Assembly (NCBI RefSeq): GCF_003318295.1
Contig: NZ_QOCW01000005.1
Location: 62,001 to 126,000 of the forward strand
Source of the DNA: Bacillus taeanensis
GTDB taxonomy: Bacteria; Bacillota; Bacilli; Bacillales; UBA6769
DNA length: 64,000 nt
Reading direction: 5' to 3'
Shown here: piece after piece, positions 48,922-58,403 of the stretch
Numbering within the stretch: position 1 is the first letter of the stretch
How the letters are laid out: every line of letters begins with the position of its first letter
Made by a program: the position numbers and the translations under genes
Notes under the pieces: generated by a model
What the model saw: only the letters and a program-made list of their open reading frames with translations
The model's database searches: none
Told to the model about the DNA's origin: nothing

Positions 48922-49644
48922 ATGACAAAACGAATTTTATTTACGTTTGCTCATCCTGATGATGAAACCTTTACTGTAGGGGGAACATTAGCTGAATATG
49001 CTAAACACCCTGATATTGAAACCATTGTATACAGTGCCACATTAGGAGACGCAGGAAAATGTGGCAATCCACCTGTTTGTTCTAAAGAAGAATTAGCACT
49101 TGTCCGAAAAGAAGAGTTAAAAACAGCAGCCGCTATTTTAGGTGTTGATCATCTTCTTTTCGATACATATAGAGATGGTCACCTTTCTATGCTATCCAAA
49201 GACCAATTAAAAGAAGCTGTGCTTAAAGTTATAGAAAAATACCAGCCTGAGATTGTTGTAACGTTTCCACCTCATGGCTTATCTGGTCACAAAGACCATC
49301 ATGCTATCCAACAAGCTACGTTAGAAGCAGTAAAGGATGAGCGAAATAAAGCTGTTAAAACTCTTTTTTATGCAACATTCCCTGAATCAATGAAAGAAAA
49401 AATGGGGCAGCCAGCATTTGCGGATCCTGATGAAACAATTGCTGTAACAAAATCAATTAAAGAAGAAAACATTGAAAAAGTGCGTAAAGCATTGCTTGCA
49501 CACAAAACACAACATCTCTCTGTTGAACGTGTATTCCCAACAATTAAAAATTCAAAACAACCTTTTTTAAAATTCGATAACTGTGAATATTTTGTTCATG
49601 CTTGGGGAGCATCACCTGTTAGCAATAATGAGCTGTTTTCCTAA
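48922..49644 (+). CDS. bshB2: Bacillithiol biosynthesis deacetylase BshB2
   Basis: 240 residues, LmbE-like zinc deacetylase. It removes acetyl from GlcNAc-malate in bacillithiol synthesis. The metal motif is H11-P-D-D14-E, with the third ligand in GHKDHH (about 126). Length and sequence match BshB2 (YojG) more than BshB1. On the plus strand, separate from ddl (minus) and convergent with mecB. Confidence 0.9.
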   Translation: MTKRILFTFAHPDDETFTVGGTLAEYAKHPDIETIVYSATLGDAGKCGNPPVCSKEELALVRKEELKTAAAILGVDHLLFDTYRDGHLSMLSKDQLKEAVLKVIEKYQPEIVVTFPPHGLSGHKDHHAIQQATLEAVKDERNKAVKTLFYATFPESMKEKMGQPAFADPDETIAVTKSIKEENIEKVRKALLAHKTQHLSVERVFPTIKNSKQPFLKFDNCEYFVHAWGASPVSNNELFS

Positions 49645-49696
49645 CAAAATTTAAATGAACAAAAGAAGAAAACAACAATAAAAAATACAAATTTAA

Positions 49697-49727
49697 AACC
49701 GCTGAGTTAACAATTCAGCGGTTTCCT
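49697..49727. terminator. Terminator between bshB2 and mecB
   Basis: AACCGCTGA and TCAGCGGTT with a 9-base loop; the T-run is better on the minus strand (TTTTAAATTT), serving mecB, but convergent bshB2 may use it too. Confidence 0.75.
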
Positions 49728-49730
49728 CTG

Positions 49731-50333
49731 TTAGGAACGATTTTCCCAAAAATAATGATGAAGTGCTGCTACTGCATTTTCTCCTATAAGTATTTTTCCA
49801 TATTCAATAACACGGTGACTTGTAAGTGTAGAAGGACTTCCGAATTCAGCCAATAGTGCTATAACTTGATCGATTGAAATATCTTTCAAATCTTCTTCTG
49901 AAAATTCCAAATAAAAGCGGTCTTCATAAGAAAATAACCTGCCACCCGTTAATTCTACAATATAGAGGCGTTGGGATAATGAAATAACATCTTCAAATGA
50001 GGAAAATGTATAAAAAATTTCATCACTTTCATCTAGAGTAACCTGCATTTCAATAAAATCATCCTCATATTCTTCAGCAAAGTCACATTCTGTGCTTTCT
50101 TTTGTTACAATAACAATCATTCCTTGAGCGGGCAGTGCAAAGACTTCTACAGCAATTGGACCATCTGCTTTAAACCCTAACTCATCATCAGCTTCAAGCA
50201 TCATTTCACGAAAAAGCTGCTGAACTTTCGGAACATCTTGCCAAAGTTCTTCCTTTGTAATCCCTCTCTCATTTAAATCATCAAATGTAAGAAAGACTTT
50301 TATTTTATTATATGTTAAACGCTCTAGACGCAT
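49731..50333 (-). CDS. mecB: ClpC adaptor protein MecB (YpbH)
   Basis: 200 residues of the MecA/MecB adaptor family, which deliver targets to ClpCP. The N-terminal target-binding part begins MRLERLTYNKIKVFLTFDDL; an acidic linker near 85-95 leads to the ClpC-binding C-terminal domain (GGRLFSYEDRFYLEF, EYGKILIGENAV). YpbH position near the ypb cluster favours MecB over MecA. ATG 50333 with a GGGGGATT site. Confidence 0.9.
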   Translation of the reverse strand: MRLERLTYNKIKVFLTFDDLNERGITKEELWQDVPKVQQLFREMMLEADDELGFKADGPIAVEVFALPAQGMIVIVTKESTECDFAEEYEDDFIEMQVTLDESDEIFYTFSSFEDVISLSQRLYIVELTGGRLFSYEDRFYLEFSEEDLKDISIDQVIALLAEFGSPSTLTSHRVIEYGKILIGENAVAALHHYFWENRS

Positions 50334-50471
50334 GAAATCCCCCCCTTGCCATCAAACTCCAAAACTATGTGCTTTATTGTATGTTCCCCCTGCTTGATTG
50401 GTGCTTTTCGAAAGAATTACTGATTAGTTTACAATGCTTGTCAATAAACAGACAAGTTAAAAAGCTTGATC

Positions 50472-51380
50472 TTACACATCATTAGATAGGTGATAATCGA
50501 TCCAATTATCCCATTTTTCTTTTGTGCTTCCTACTAAATAGGACTGAATTTTTTGATATTGCTGATCAGATAATTGATCGCAAGCTGGCCCACCAATTCC
50601 AACAGCTAAATCTTTTCGCTTTTGAAGCCCTTCAATAAACTTTAATGCGCCTTGGAGATTCTCAGTTAAGCTGCATGACAAAAAGAGAAAAGCAGGTTTT
50701 AATTCTTCTATGACCATTTCCACATCTTCTTCTGGAATTCCTGTCCCTAAATACACAACTTTAAACCCTCTTCTTCTAAGATAAAGGGTAAAAATAAGCA
50801 GCCCAAGTTCATGAGATTCATCAGGACAGCATACAGCTACTGCTGTAGGCAAATAGCTATTAACGGGAAGTGTATGAAAGATCATACCAATCCTTGAACG
50901 CAGGAATGCTGATGTAAAATGTTCATGGGCCGTTGTAATTTGCCCTTTTTCCCACATGTCTCCTACCTGTACCAATAGACTTCCTAATATATCAATTGTT
51001 ACTTTTTCAATGCTGTATAACGTAAACGCTTGACTTAATAATTGATGGGCTTCTTGTTCATCAAACCTTAAAAGAGCATGAACTAAATGTTGTGATAGTT
51101 CATATGCACGATCTTGTTGATTGTTTTCTTCTATAAATGTTTCAGTTTTATGATTTTCTAACAGTTCAATAGCTTGACTGATTGTAAAACCTTGATTTAT
51201 TTTATCAAGTAACCATTTTAATTTTTGAACTTGCTGCTCTGTATAAAGACGATGTCCTGAAACATTACGTACCGGAGACATAAAGTTATATCGCCTTTCC
51301 CAAGCTCTTAATGTCCCTGGTTGAATACCGAGCATTTTTGAAACTGCTTTAATATTATATTTCCCTTCAGCAGGTGTCAT
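50472..51380 (-). CDS. MerR-family regulator with cobalamin-binding domain (CarH-like)
   Basis: 302 residues. N-terminal MerR helix-turn-helix (about 8-75; RAWERRYNF, GHRLYTEQQV). Then a four-helix B12-binding cap with the full W-x9-EH motif (W143, E153-H154) that shields the upper axial ligand in the AdoCbl photoreceptor CarH, and a Rossmann B12 domain with ExHxxG (E188-S-H190-ELG). All residues needed for light-sensitive AdoCbl binding are present. By analogy it is a dark repressor released by light. Its target genes are not evident; none of the carotenoid genes are nearby. ATG 51380 follows GGGGGTT. Confidence 0.9.
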   Translation of the reverse strand: MTPAEGKYNIKAVSKMLGIQPGTLRAWERRYNFMSPVRNVSGHRLYTEQQVQKLKWLLDKINQGFTISQAIELLENHKTETFIEENNQQDRAYELSQHLVHALLRFDEQEAHQLLSQAFTLYSIEKVTIDILGSLLVQVGDMWEKGQITTAHEHFTSAFLRSRIGMIFHTLPVNSYLPTAVAVCCPDESHELGLLIFTLYLRRRGFKVVYLGTGIPEEDVEMVIEELKPAFLFLSCSLTENLQGALKFIEGLQKRKDLAVGIGGPACDQLSDQQYQKIQSYLVGSTKEKWDNWIDYHLSNDV

Positions 51381-51473
51381 TACTGAACCCCCATACTATT
51401 TGTTTACTAACATTATAAATCAAACTTATTGTTAGATAAATTTTAAATAGGCTTTATTTTCTACTATGAAAAA

Positions 51474-52232
51474 TCATTTCGATTTTAATGTTAATAAATT
51501 TGTTTCAGCCGGAACACCTAACCTTAAAGGAAGCATCGTTGTACCATATCCATTACTGACAAACAAAGTAGTTTGCTTACAGTATTTAACTCCCCCTTTT
51601 TCTTCCAGACCCCATTTCCATATCCTAATTTGGCCGCCATGAGTATGACCGCTTATAACAAGACCTATTTTATGAAGACTTGTGATTTTGTTTACAATAC
51701 TAGGATTATGACTAATTAAAATCCGAAAACCATTTCCGCTATCTTGAAGAGCTAAATCTAAATTATCTCGTTGTCCTGTAGGATCATCAACTCCTAATAA
51801 ATTTAATAGTTCATTATCACTTTCAAAAGATACTGCCGTATTATCTAATATTTTCACTCCACAATCTAATAACATCGCATCTAATTTATGATAATCCACC
51901 TCATAATCATTATTTCCCCAAACAAAATAAACAGGAGCTATCTTCGTTAATTTTTTTATATTTTGTTCAATACGACTATAAGGAACTCCCTTTTCAGCTA
52001 GGTCCCCTCCAATTACGATAAAGTCTGCTCTTCCTCTAATTTTAGAAAGAATGTTGTCATGTATTTTTCGCCTATGAACATCAGAAATAAAAAAAATTGT
52101 TGTATTTTCAAATCCTTTCGGAAAGTCTTGTAAATATATTATTGTTTCATTAACATTGTTTAAATGGGCCTCTATCCACATGATAATGAGTATCCCAACT
52201 GCAGCAAATCCTAGTATGAATAAAAAAAACAA
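51474..52232 (-). CDS. ypbG: Membrane-anchored metallophosphoesterase YpbG
   Basis: 252 residues. One N-terminal membrane helix (about 3-21) and a calcineurin-like domain with metal ligands D51-x-H53, G-D77, G-N-N108-D109, SHNP and GHTHGGQ. The family hydrolyses phosphoesters, for example UDP-diacylglucosamine-like or other substrates; the true one is unknown. The start is TTG 52232, eight bases after AGGAGGAG; no ATG is near. Follows the unknown membrane gene by 30 bases. Confidence 0.88.
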   Translation of the reverse strand: MFFLFILGFAAVGILIIMWIEAHLNNVNETIIYLQDFPKGFENTTIFFISDVHRRKIHDNILSKIRGRADFIVIGGDLAEKGVPYSRIEQNIKKLTKIAPVYFVWGNNDYEVDYHKLDAMLLDCGVKILDNTAVSFESDNELLNLLGVDDPTGQRDNLDLALQDSGNGFRILISHNPSIVNKITSLHKIGLVISGHTHGGQIRIWKWGLEEKGGVKYCKQTTLFVSNGYGTTMLPLRLGVPAETNLLTLKSK

Positions 52233-52262
52233 AATATGTTCTCCTCCTGTTTCATCTTTATA

Positions 52263-52676
52263 TTAATGATGTTTGCTTCTTTGCAATGGTTTATGGTGTT
52301 CGGAATAAGAGGTTGTTATTCCTGTTGAAATTCCGTATAAAGCTGAAAGCAGCAATACTAAAGCACCAAACCAAAATTCTATACTTATTATATAAAGATA
52401 AATACCAACTAAACAAAACACTTCTATAAGTATAAAAAGAAGTTTATTCTTTTTATCTTTTATCATACTTTTAAAGTAATGTACAACTTTTTTCCAAGTT
52501 GCCGCACATAATATCATACCGATCAAAAAACCAAAACCTATAATTAAGAGATCAACTGGTTCAAAGATTATCTGCATAAACAGTGTTGACGTATCAGAGA
52601 GCAGTAATGAATGAAATTGTTCACTACTAATAAATAAACTGCATAATGCTATTAATAAACGCAGCAATGTTTTCAC
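52263..52676 (-). CDS. Unrecognised membrane protein
   Basis: 137 residues with an N-terminal hydrophobic segment and three further helices (about 1-18, 40-60, 82-100, 105-125), and a basic C-terminal tail HHKPLQRSKHH. I do not recognise it. It precedes ypbG by 30 bases and is probably cotranscribed. ATG 52676 has a GGGAGAGA site. Confidence 0.65.
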   Translation of the reverse strand: MKTLLRLLIALCSLFISSEQFHSLLLSDTSTLFMQIIFEPVDLLIIGFGFLIGMILCAATWKKVVHYFKSMIKDKKNKLLFILIEVFCLVGIYLYIISIEFWFGALVLLLSALYGISTGITTSYSEHHKPLQRSKHH

Positions 52677-52840
52677 TACATGTCTCTCCCTTCCAAATAT
52701 TTGCTTAAAAAATCAATTCGTCTATGTGTCGCTTGTCAACCTGTATAGCAAATCTATATTATAATATGAATGTTTTATCTAAGTAGTCATTTTCTAGAAG
52801 TTCTAATCCAACATTTATTGTTAAATTAAAAATGAACGAA

Positions 52841-52876
52841 AATTCTGTAAATTTACTATTGTAAATTCTGTAAATT
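52841..52876. repeat. Tandem AATTCTGTAAATT repeat
   Basis: Two copies of AATTCTGTAAATT, 23 bases apart (52841-52853 and 52864-52876), overlap the -35 and spacer of the promoter below; AATTTAC-tatt-GTAAATT between them is an inverted pair. Operator-like arrangement. Confidence 0.5.
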
Positions 52877-52887
52877 CACTGTACAAT
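52859..52887 (+). promoter_or_regulatory. Promoter of the 52954 gene
   Basis: TTGTAA (52859-52864) and TACAAT (52882-52887) with 17-base spacing. Predicted start near 52894. Confidence 0.6.
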
Positions 52888-52898
52888 AAAAGGCAAAG

Positions 52899-52914
52899 AT
52901 GTAAACGCTGTCAT
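52899..52914. promoter_or_regulatory. cre box downstream of the 52954 promoter
   Basis: ATGTAAACGCTGTCAT matches WTGNAANCGNWNNCAW fully and lies at about +6 to +21, where CcpA blocks transcription. Confidence 0.65.
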
Positions 52915-52953
52915 TCTATTTTTATTAAATATGAATGAAATGGAGAGGATAAA

Positions 52954-53172
52954 ATGACGATCACCAAACTAAAAAACAAATTACTTTTGTTTAATAGTGA
53001 TCTCTCATTTAACAAAAGGTTAGGTTTACCGATTGAGGTCTTTTGCCCCCAAAAACAAGAACCGATCGCATTCGGTCGTATTGAGCGTTATAATGAAGAT
53101 GCTGTATTTATTAACGGAAAAAAATATGATCGGGAAAAGTTTATTTTCTTTGGCTGCCAAAAGTCTGCTTAA
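52954..53172 (+). CDS. Unrecognised 72-residue protein
   Basis: A short soluble protein starting at ATG 52954 with GGAGAGG upstream. It has a good promoter, a perfect cre box and an operator-like repeat in front, which supports a real gene. LGLPIEVFCPQKQEPIAFGR and the C-terminal GKKYDREKFIFFGC suggest a small beta-barrel with two cysteines (about 31 and 69). I do not recognise the family. It is the only plus-strand gene in this minus-strand block. Confidence 0.7.
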   Translation: MTITKLKNKLLLFNSDLSFNKRLGLPIEVFCPQKQEPIAFGRIERYNEDAVFINGKKYDREKFIFFGCQKSA

Positions 53173-53248
53173 ACTCAATCCATTAAACCTATCTAATTTC
53201 TCGCTAGACAATTACTCTAACATAACCCCTTTCGACTTTTATCTTTAT

Positions 53249-53701
53249 TCATTCGTGATATAAATTAATATGAAAATGCGATTTCATAAATTCAAAAACA
53301 AAATGACGACTTTCCCATTGTTTTTCATCTGACCACAACTCACCTGTTCGCTTAATTATTTCAAGGCGCAGCTTTTCAAACTCTTCTTCAGCCTTCTTAC
53401 AAGTTTTTTTACATTTGTTTAGTTTATAATAACTAAACATCGCCGCTGCGCCGATGATCCAAACAATTGGATCAAAGAGAACTTTTGTCAGCTGTGAGAA
53501 ACTTATTAATAAAGGCAAACCTGTTACACAAATATATATAAACCCTAACAATAAAAATACAAACACTGTAATTCCCCACTTGATTAATTCTTTTTCATAA
53601 TGCTCCTCTTTCTGTTTGCGTTCCACTAATGTTTTTAACAACTCAAGCGCTACCTCTGGTACTAACAGCTGTTTTAACTGCCATTCTTTAAACTGTTCCA
53701 T
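53249..53701 (-). CDS. ypbF: Membrane protein YpbF (DUF2663)
   Basis: 150 residues. Two adjacent membrane helices (about 44-65 and 75-92) after a charged helical N-terminus, then a coiled-coil-like C-terminus (CKKAEEEFEKLRLEIIKRTGE). Length, topology and position match YpbF. Function unknown. ATG 53701 after an AAGGGGG site. Confidence 0.82.
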   Translation of the reverse strand: MEQFKEWQLKQLLVPEVALELLKTLVERKQKEEHYEKELIKWGITVFVFLLLGFIYICVTGLPLLISFSQLTKVLFDPIVWIIGAAAMFSYYKLNKCKKTCKKAEEEFEKLRLEIIKRTGELWSDEKQWESRHFVFEFMKSHFHINLYHE

Positions 53702-53798
53702 TTATAACCACCCCCTTTTTCATGTTATGCGTCATAAATGCGTCATAAAACAGCTATTTTCAACCTAAAATGGTCGAAAAGCTTTTCTAACTAAGCAG

Positions 53799-53829
53799 AA
53801 AAAAGTCCAGGCAGCGGCCCGGACTTTTC
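53799..53829 (-). terminator. ypbE terminator
   Basis: Minus-strand AAGTCCGGGCC, loop, GGACTTTTTT; begins within the last bases of ypbE. Confidence 0.8.
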
Positions 53830-54512
53830 TATTGAAGAGGAATTACTAATTTTTGTCCCTCATATATTTCATTTTCCCTTAAGTTATTTCGTTCGCGAAT
53901 TATTTCTTCCCCGTTTCTACTTTCATAGTACTTCATTGAAATCCGAAACAGTGTTTCTCCTTTTTGAACAATATGAATAACTTCACGTTCTTTTGCGTTT
54001 AGATCACTGTCAATTTGCTGTCCTTTTGAATCACTGCTTTGATAATTATTAGCAGTTTCCTGACCTTCATGCTGCCCTTTTTCCTCTACCTTTTGATCGG
54101 CTGCAGGATTGAGCTGATCGTTTTCTTCTTCCTGTTCAATTATCACACTTTCTGTTTCATTTTCTTCCTGTTTATTTTCTTTGCTGCTGTTTATTTCACT
54201 AGATGCATCTTCCTCATTAGAGCCAATCTCATATTCAAACTCTTCATATGCACTTTCTTCTCCTGACACCCACTTCCCACCAACATTTTCAATTTTAGAA
54301 CTTAATCCAAAATAAAAATAACTAAACGCTCCAATTACAATGAATACAAAGAAAATTAATAAAGTCCTTATTAATAAAAAGGGGCGCTGCTTTGTTTTAC
54401 GTGATTTCTTCTTTTTACGATGAAATTCTTGTCTAGACGGAAGTTGATTTTTTTTATCTGATGACTGCTTATTGCTTCTTCCTTCATCTTCCTTTATTTG
54501 AACTGCTTTCAT
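53829..54512 (-). CDS. ypbE: LysM-domain membrane protein YpbE
   Basis: 227 residues. A basic cytoplasmic N-terminus (HRKKKKSRKTK), one membrane helix (45-68), a long Glu/Asn/Gln/Ser-rich region (about 80-175) and a C-terminal LysM domain (HIVQKGETLFRISMKYY, EGQKLVIPL) that binds peptidoglycan. The start is ATG 54512, eight bases after GAGGTG; it overlaps ypbD by 29 bases. The low-complexity linker is typical of wall-spanning proteins. Confidence 0.88.
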   Translation of the reverse strand: MKAVQIKEDEGRSNKQSSDKKNQLPSRQEFHRKKKKSRKTKQRPFLLIRTLLIFFVFIVIGAFSYFYFGLSSKIENVGGKWVSGEESAYEEFEYEIGSNEEDASSEINSSKENKQEENETESVIIEQEEENDQLNPAADQKVEEKGQHEGQETANNYQSSDSKGQQIDSDLNAKEREVIHIVQKGETLFRISMKYYESRNGEEIIRERNNLRENEIYEGQKLVIPLQ

Positions 54513-55137
54513 GGTCACACACCTCGTTATGATCTTCCTCATTTACCCTAACTGTTTTTTTATATTGAAAACGAATGATACACCCTAAACTAAAATCTAT
54601 TAAAAAATGAGCAATAATTGTAATATTTAAATTGCTAGTTTTTAAAAACAACCAGCCTAAAAAAAAGCTTACCAGAATAGATGATACTAGTAAAACCGGC
54701 TTTCTTAAGTAACGAATATGAATAAGAGCAAACAACACACTTGCTGGGAAATATCCGATATGTGTTTGTAAAACACCTCTAAATAAAATTTCTTCAACTG
54801 CACCAATCATTATTGTTAGAACCGCAATATGCCAAACCGGTAAAACAGAAAAAATCCGCTTATTAATTCCTCCATCATCATAATGTTTTTCATCCAGAAG
54901 CATTACAAGAACTACATCCAGTAAGATAACAAGAAGGGCACTTCCACAGCCTAAAAATAAGAATTGGACAGGATGCCAAGTAAATAACTCATAAAACTGC
55001 TGCCAGCTTTCAAACAGAATAATACCGAGGCCAAGAGCAATAGTCCCTAAAAAGCCTTGTGTTACATAAACGTTTAATAGTACTTGTCTATTCGTCATCT
55101 TCCTAATCATTTCTGCTTGATTATTCAATTGCTTCAT
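54484..55137 (-). CDS. ypbD: CPBP intramembrane metalloprotease YpbD
   Basis: 217 residues, about six to eight membrane helices. CPBP (CAAX protease/bacteriocin-processing) motifs: E115-E116-xxx-R120 in AVEEILFRG, the FALIHIRYLRK histidine motif and IAHFLIDF. Starts just inside the end of recQ (17-base overlap); ATG 55137 has only a weak GTGAGG site, so coupling to recQ is likely. Substrate unknown. Confidence 0.86.
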   Translation of the reverse strand: MKQLNNQAEMIRKMTNRQVLLNVYVTQGFLGTIALGLGIILFESWQQFYELFTWHPVQFLFLGCGSALLVILLDVVLVMLLDEKHYDDGGINKRIFSVLPVWHIAVLTIMIGAVEEILFRGVLQTHIGYFPASVLFALIHIRYLRKPVLLVSSILVSFFLGWLFLKTSNLNITIIAHFLIDFSLGCIIRFQYKKTVRVNEEDHNEVCDHESSSNKGR

Positions 55138-56653
55138 CCTCACTTTGATGAAGGATTTTTTTTAATTCATTTTGCCATGAATGTTGTTTAAACGCTAGAC
55201 TTGTATTTAAATGATTTTCATAAAAAAGAGAAATATCCAATCCGCACCGGTCGCAGCAGTATTTTGGGCGAACCTCTAGTCTTTCTTCAAAGACGGATAA
55301 AAGAACTTCACGCCGACAGCTTGCCGTCTCCAGCAGCTCTTTCATTGCAATCAATTTTTTGAATTTATATTTTTTTCGCTGCATCACAACATCTAAGATT
55401 TTTTTTGAAGTATCGTGGATATTAAAAGAACGAAGCTGCCTCTCTTTCGTTATAATCGCTAATTCTTCAAGCTGATATAAAATAAACCGCCACGCTGTTT
55501 CAGACAAACCAATTGATTTTATTTCTTCATCGACTCTTTTCTTTAGAACTGCTCCTACGGTTAGATCGTGTTTTAAAATAGTTAGCACTTTTTTTAATTC
55601 ATCTTCTGTTGGAAACTCCTTTTCAATAAGCGACAATGGAAGCCAGCTGTCATCTTCACAGTATAAGAGAATTGCAATACTTTTTTCTCCATCACGACCT
55701 GCTCGTCCAATTTCTTGTAAATACGCTTCCACATGCTGCGGATAATGAAAATGGATAATAAACCTTACATTTGCCTTATTAATTCCCATTCCAAAAGCAT
55801 TTGTACAGCAAATCACATCCAGCTGACCTTCTAAAAATTGATTTTGAATTAATAAACGCTCTTCTGTTTCTAATCCTGCATGATAGAAAGCTGTGTTAAT
55901 ATTTTCATTTCTTAAAATAGCGGTTAATTCTTCTGACCAATAGCGGCTTGAAACATACACAATGCCTGGCCCATTTAACTCTTTTACCAGCTGGACTAGC
56001 CGTTCAATTTTTGCTATTTTTGATTGTTTCCATTCAATTTTTAATGCAATATTTGGCCGATCAGCGCTATAGATATGTTTTTTCACCTTTCTCATTTGTA
56101 AATGAGAAACAATATCCTCCTGTACTTCTTTTGTTGCAGTAGCTGTTAAAGCTAAGCAGGGTGGGTCTCCTAACAGCTTGCGAATAGATGCTAGCTTTAG
56201 ATAATCTGTTCGAAATTCATATCCCCATTGCGATATACAGTGAGCTTCATCTATAACAAATAAAGCAACTTGTATGTTTTTCAAGGCCCTCTTAATCATT
56301 TCAGACTGAAGTGCTTCAGGAGAAATATAAATAAATTTATAGTTAGCCAATTGATTTAAAATATGCCTTCGCTCTGTTTCTGTTAAAAAACTATTTATTG
56401 CCACAGCTCGCTTTTCCCCATAGCTTTTCATTTGTGTTACTTGATCTTCCATTAACGACAATAAAGGCGAAACAATTATGATAGCTCCTTTCATAATATA
56501 ACCAGGTAATTGGTAGCAAAGAGATTTGCCCGTACCAGTTGGAAGCATAGCTAAAACATCCAAGCCCTTCAAACAGTCAGAAATGATTTCTTTTTGTCCC
56601 CTTCGAAATGATTGATGACCAAATTTTTCATTCAGAACTTTCTCTAAATTCAT
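55121..56653 (-). CDS. recQ: RecQ-family DNA helicase
   Basis: 510 residues. 3'-5' helicase: Q motif FRRGQKEI, Walker A TGTGKS at 39-44, DEAH near 135, ALTATAT, and YAGLE-type motif V with IGRAGRDG (arginine finger). Zinc-binding RQC cysteines (TASCRRE, CCDRCG) follow. There is no HRDC domain, as in the B. subtilis ypb-cluster RecQ. ATG 56653 overlaps the ypbB stop (ATGA-type overlap). Confidence 0.94.
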   Translation of the reverse strand: MNLEKVLNEKFGHQSFRRGQKEIISDCLKGLDVLAMLPTGTGKSLCYQLPGYIMKGAIIIVSPLLSLMEDQVTQMKSYGEKRAVAINSFLTETERRHILNQLANYKFIYISPEALQSEMIKRALKNIQVALFVIDEAHCISQWGYEFRTDYLKLASIRKLLGDPPCLALTATATKEVQEDIVSHLQMRKVKKHIYSADRPNIALKIEWKQSKIAKIERLVQLVKELNGPGIVYVSSRYWSEELTAILRNENINTAFYHAGLETEERLLIQNQFLEGQLDVICCTNAFGMGINKANVRFIIHFHYPQHVEAYLQEIGRAGRDGEKSIAILLYCEDDSWLPLSLIEKEFPTEDELKKVLTILKHDLTVGAVLKKRVDEEIKSIGLSETAWRFILYQLEELAIITKERQLRSFNIHDTSKKILDVVMQRKKYKFKKLIAMKELLETASCRREVLLSVFEERLEVRPKYCCDRCGLDISLFYENHLNTSLAFKQHSWQNELKKILHQSEDEAIE

Positions 56654-57699
56654 AGTTTGATCCCTTCTCTTGCAAGAACAAGCCTAATTTCAAAATAACT
56701 ATAATGTTCTCCCAGTCTTTCTCTAATAATCTTTAATCGTTTTGTATTTGCTTTTTGGAGCACTTTCACAATGTGTGCTTGCTTTTCCAAAGATACATAT
56801 TCGTTTATCACAAAGCTGTCATCATGCATTGCAATTTCTACAACATGATCTTCAATCGTATTTCTTTTTAAACGACGTACCTTAACAATTTCCTCTACCG
56901 TTTTTCCTTTTTCTAAAAGACTATATGTTTGTTTAGCCGAAGCGGTTAACGCATTAATCGTTTGATCGGTAATAAAAAGGTGTAGCAGCGGAAATTTATA
57001 TGAATTTTTCTTTATCAATGAAACCATATAATGCAAAAGTCCTTGAAAAGAAAAGTGCGCTTTAATAGGATCCAGCTTTAACTGTTGTGCTAACTGTTCA
57101 ATCGTATATCCTATTCGATGATAGCCGCTTAAGCGATATGTAAACAAAAATGCTTCTTGTTCATCGCATGTGTTTAACAGATTTTCTATTTCTTTATAAA
57201 GATTTTTTGCAGTTTGAATTCTTTCTTCATTTGTTTTTGGAAAATGTCTCTTCACCCATAGATGTACGCTATAATCTCGGTTAACAGGTAAAAAGTTATA
57301 TTTGTGCGCTAACATACAAGACAAGCTTTGAAGAAACAGTCCTAACCGGTTCCAAAATATCTCTGAAACATCTCCATATACCCATCCATTTAAAGAGGGT
57401 GAAAAGGGTTCTTTCTTTAAAAAGCAGTTTACTGTCTCTTCTCCCTTAGAAGTTATAACAAACGTACTATGTTTAGGAACAATCATTTCTTTATCTTCTA
57501 ATTTCATTATGGATTCATTTAACTGTTTCCGTTCAAGCGTCTTAATGGTTTGAAATAAGGAAATAAGCTGATAAAGATTCCCATCTTGAATAGTTTGAGC
57601 AGATTTTTTCCCTTTTAACAAATGATAAACAGCTGATATGGAACGTTCTCCATTAAACCGCTTTAAACAATAAAGAACAATAAAATCAAAATAGTTCAC
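56650..57699 (-). CDS. ypbB: Helix-turn-helix protein YpbB
   Basis: 349 residues, the conserved partner upstream of recQ. Helical with a C-terminal helix-turn-helix region (AKQTYSLLEKGKTVEEIV, LKRNTIEDHVVEIA, near 245-290). The start is GTG 57699 with a GGTGAT site. Function unknown; it shares the 4-base overlap with recQ, suggesting DNA binding connected with RecQ. Confidence 0.82.
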   Translation of the reverse strand: MNYFDFIVLYCLKRFNGERSISAVYHLLKGKKSAQTIQDGNLYQLISLFQTIKTLERKQLNESIMKLEDKEMIVPKHSTFVITSKGEETVNCFLKKEPFSPSLNGWVYGDVSEIFWNRLGLFLQSLSCMLAHKYNFLPVNRDYSVHLWVKRHFPKTNEERIQTAKNLYKEIENLLNTCDEQEAFLFTYRLSGYHRIGYTIEQLAQQLKLDPIKAHFSFQGLLHYMVSLIKKNSYKFPLLHLFITDQTINALTASAKQTYSLLEKGKTVEEIVKVRRLKRNTIEDHVVEIAMHDDSFVINEYVSLEKQAHIVKVLQKANTKRLKIIRERLGEHYSYFEIRLVLAREGIKL

Positions 57700-58278
<579 letters not shown>

Positions 58279-58288
58279 TCCTTTAATC

Positions 58289-58324
58289 AATGCCTCTTAA
58301 CTAATATGTTGAGGGGTATTTTTA
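58289..58324 (+). terminator. Ferredoxin gene terminator
   Basis: CCTCTTAAC, 6-base loop, GTTGAGGGG (two G-U pairs), followed by TATTTTTATTT. Confidence 0.7.
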
Positions 58325-58403
58325 TTTCTATTTTATTAGTAATGATAATCACTGTCAATTAAAACTTGTTTAAATTTTTATATAATTTTCACAATTTCTT
58401 TTA

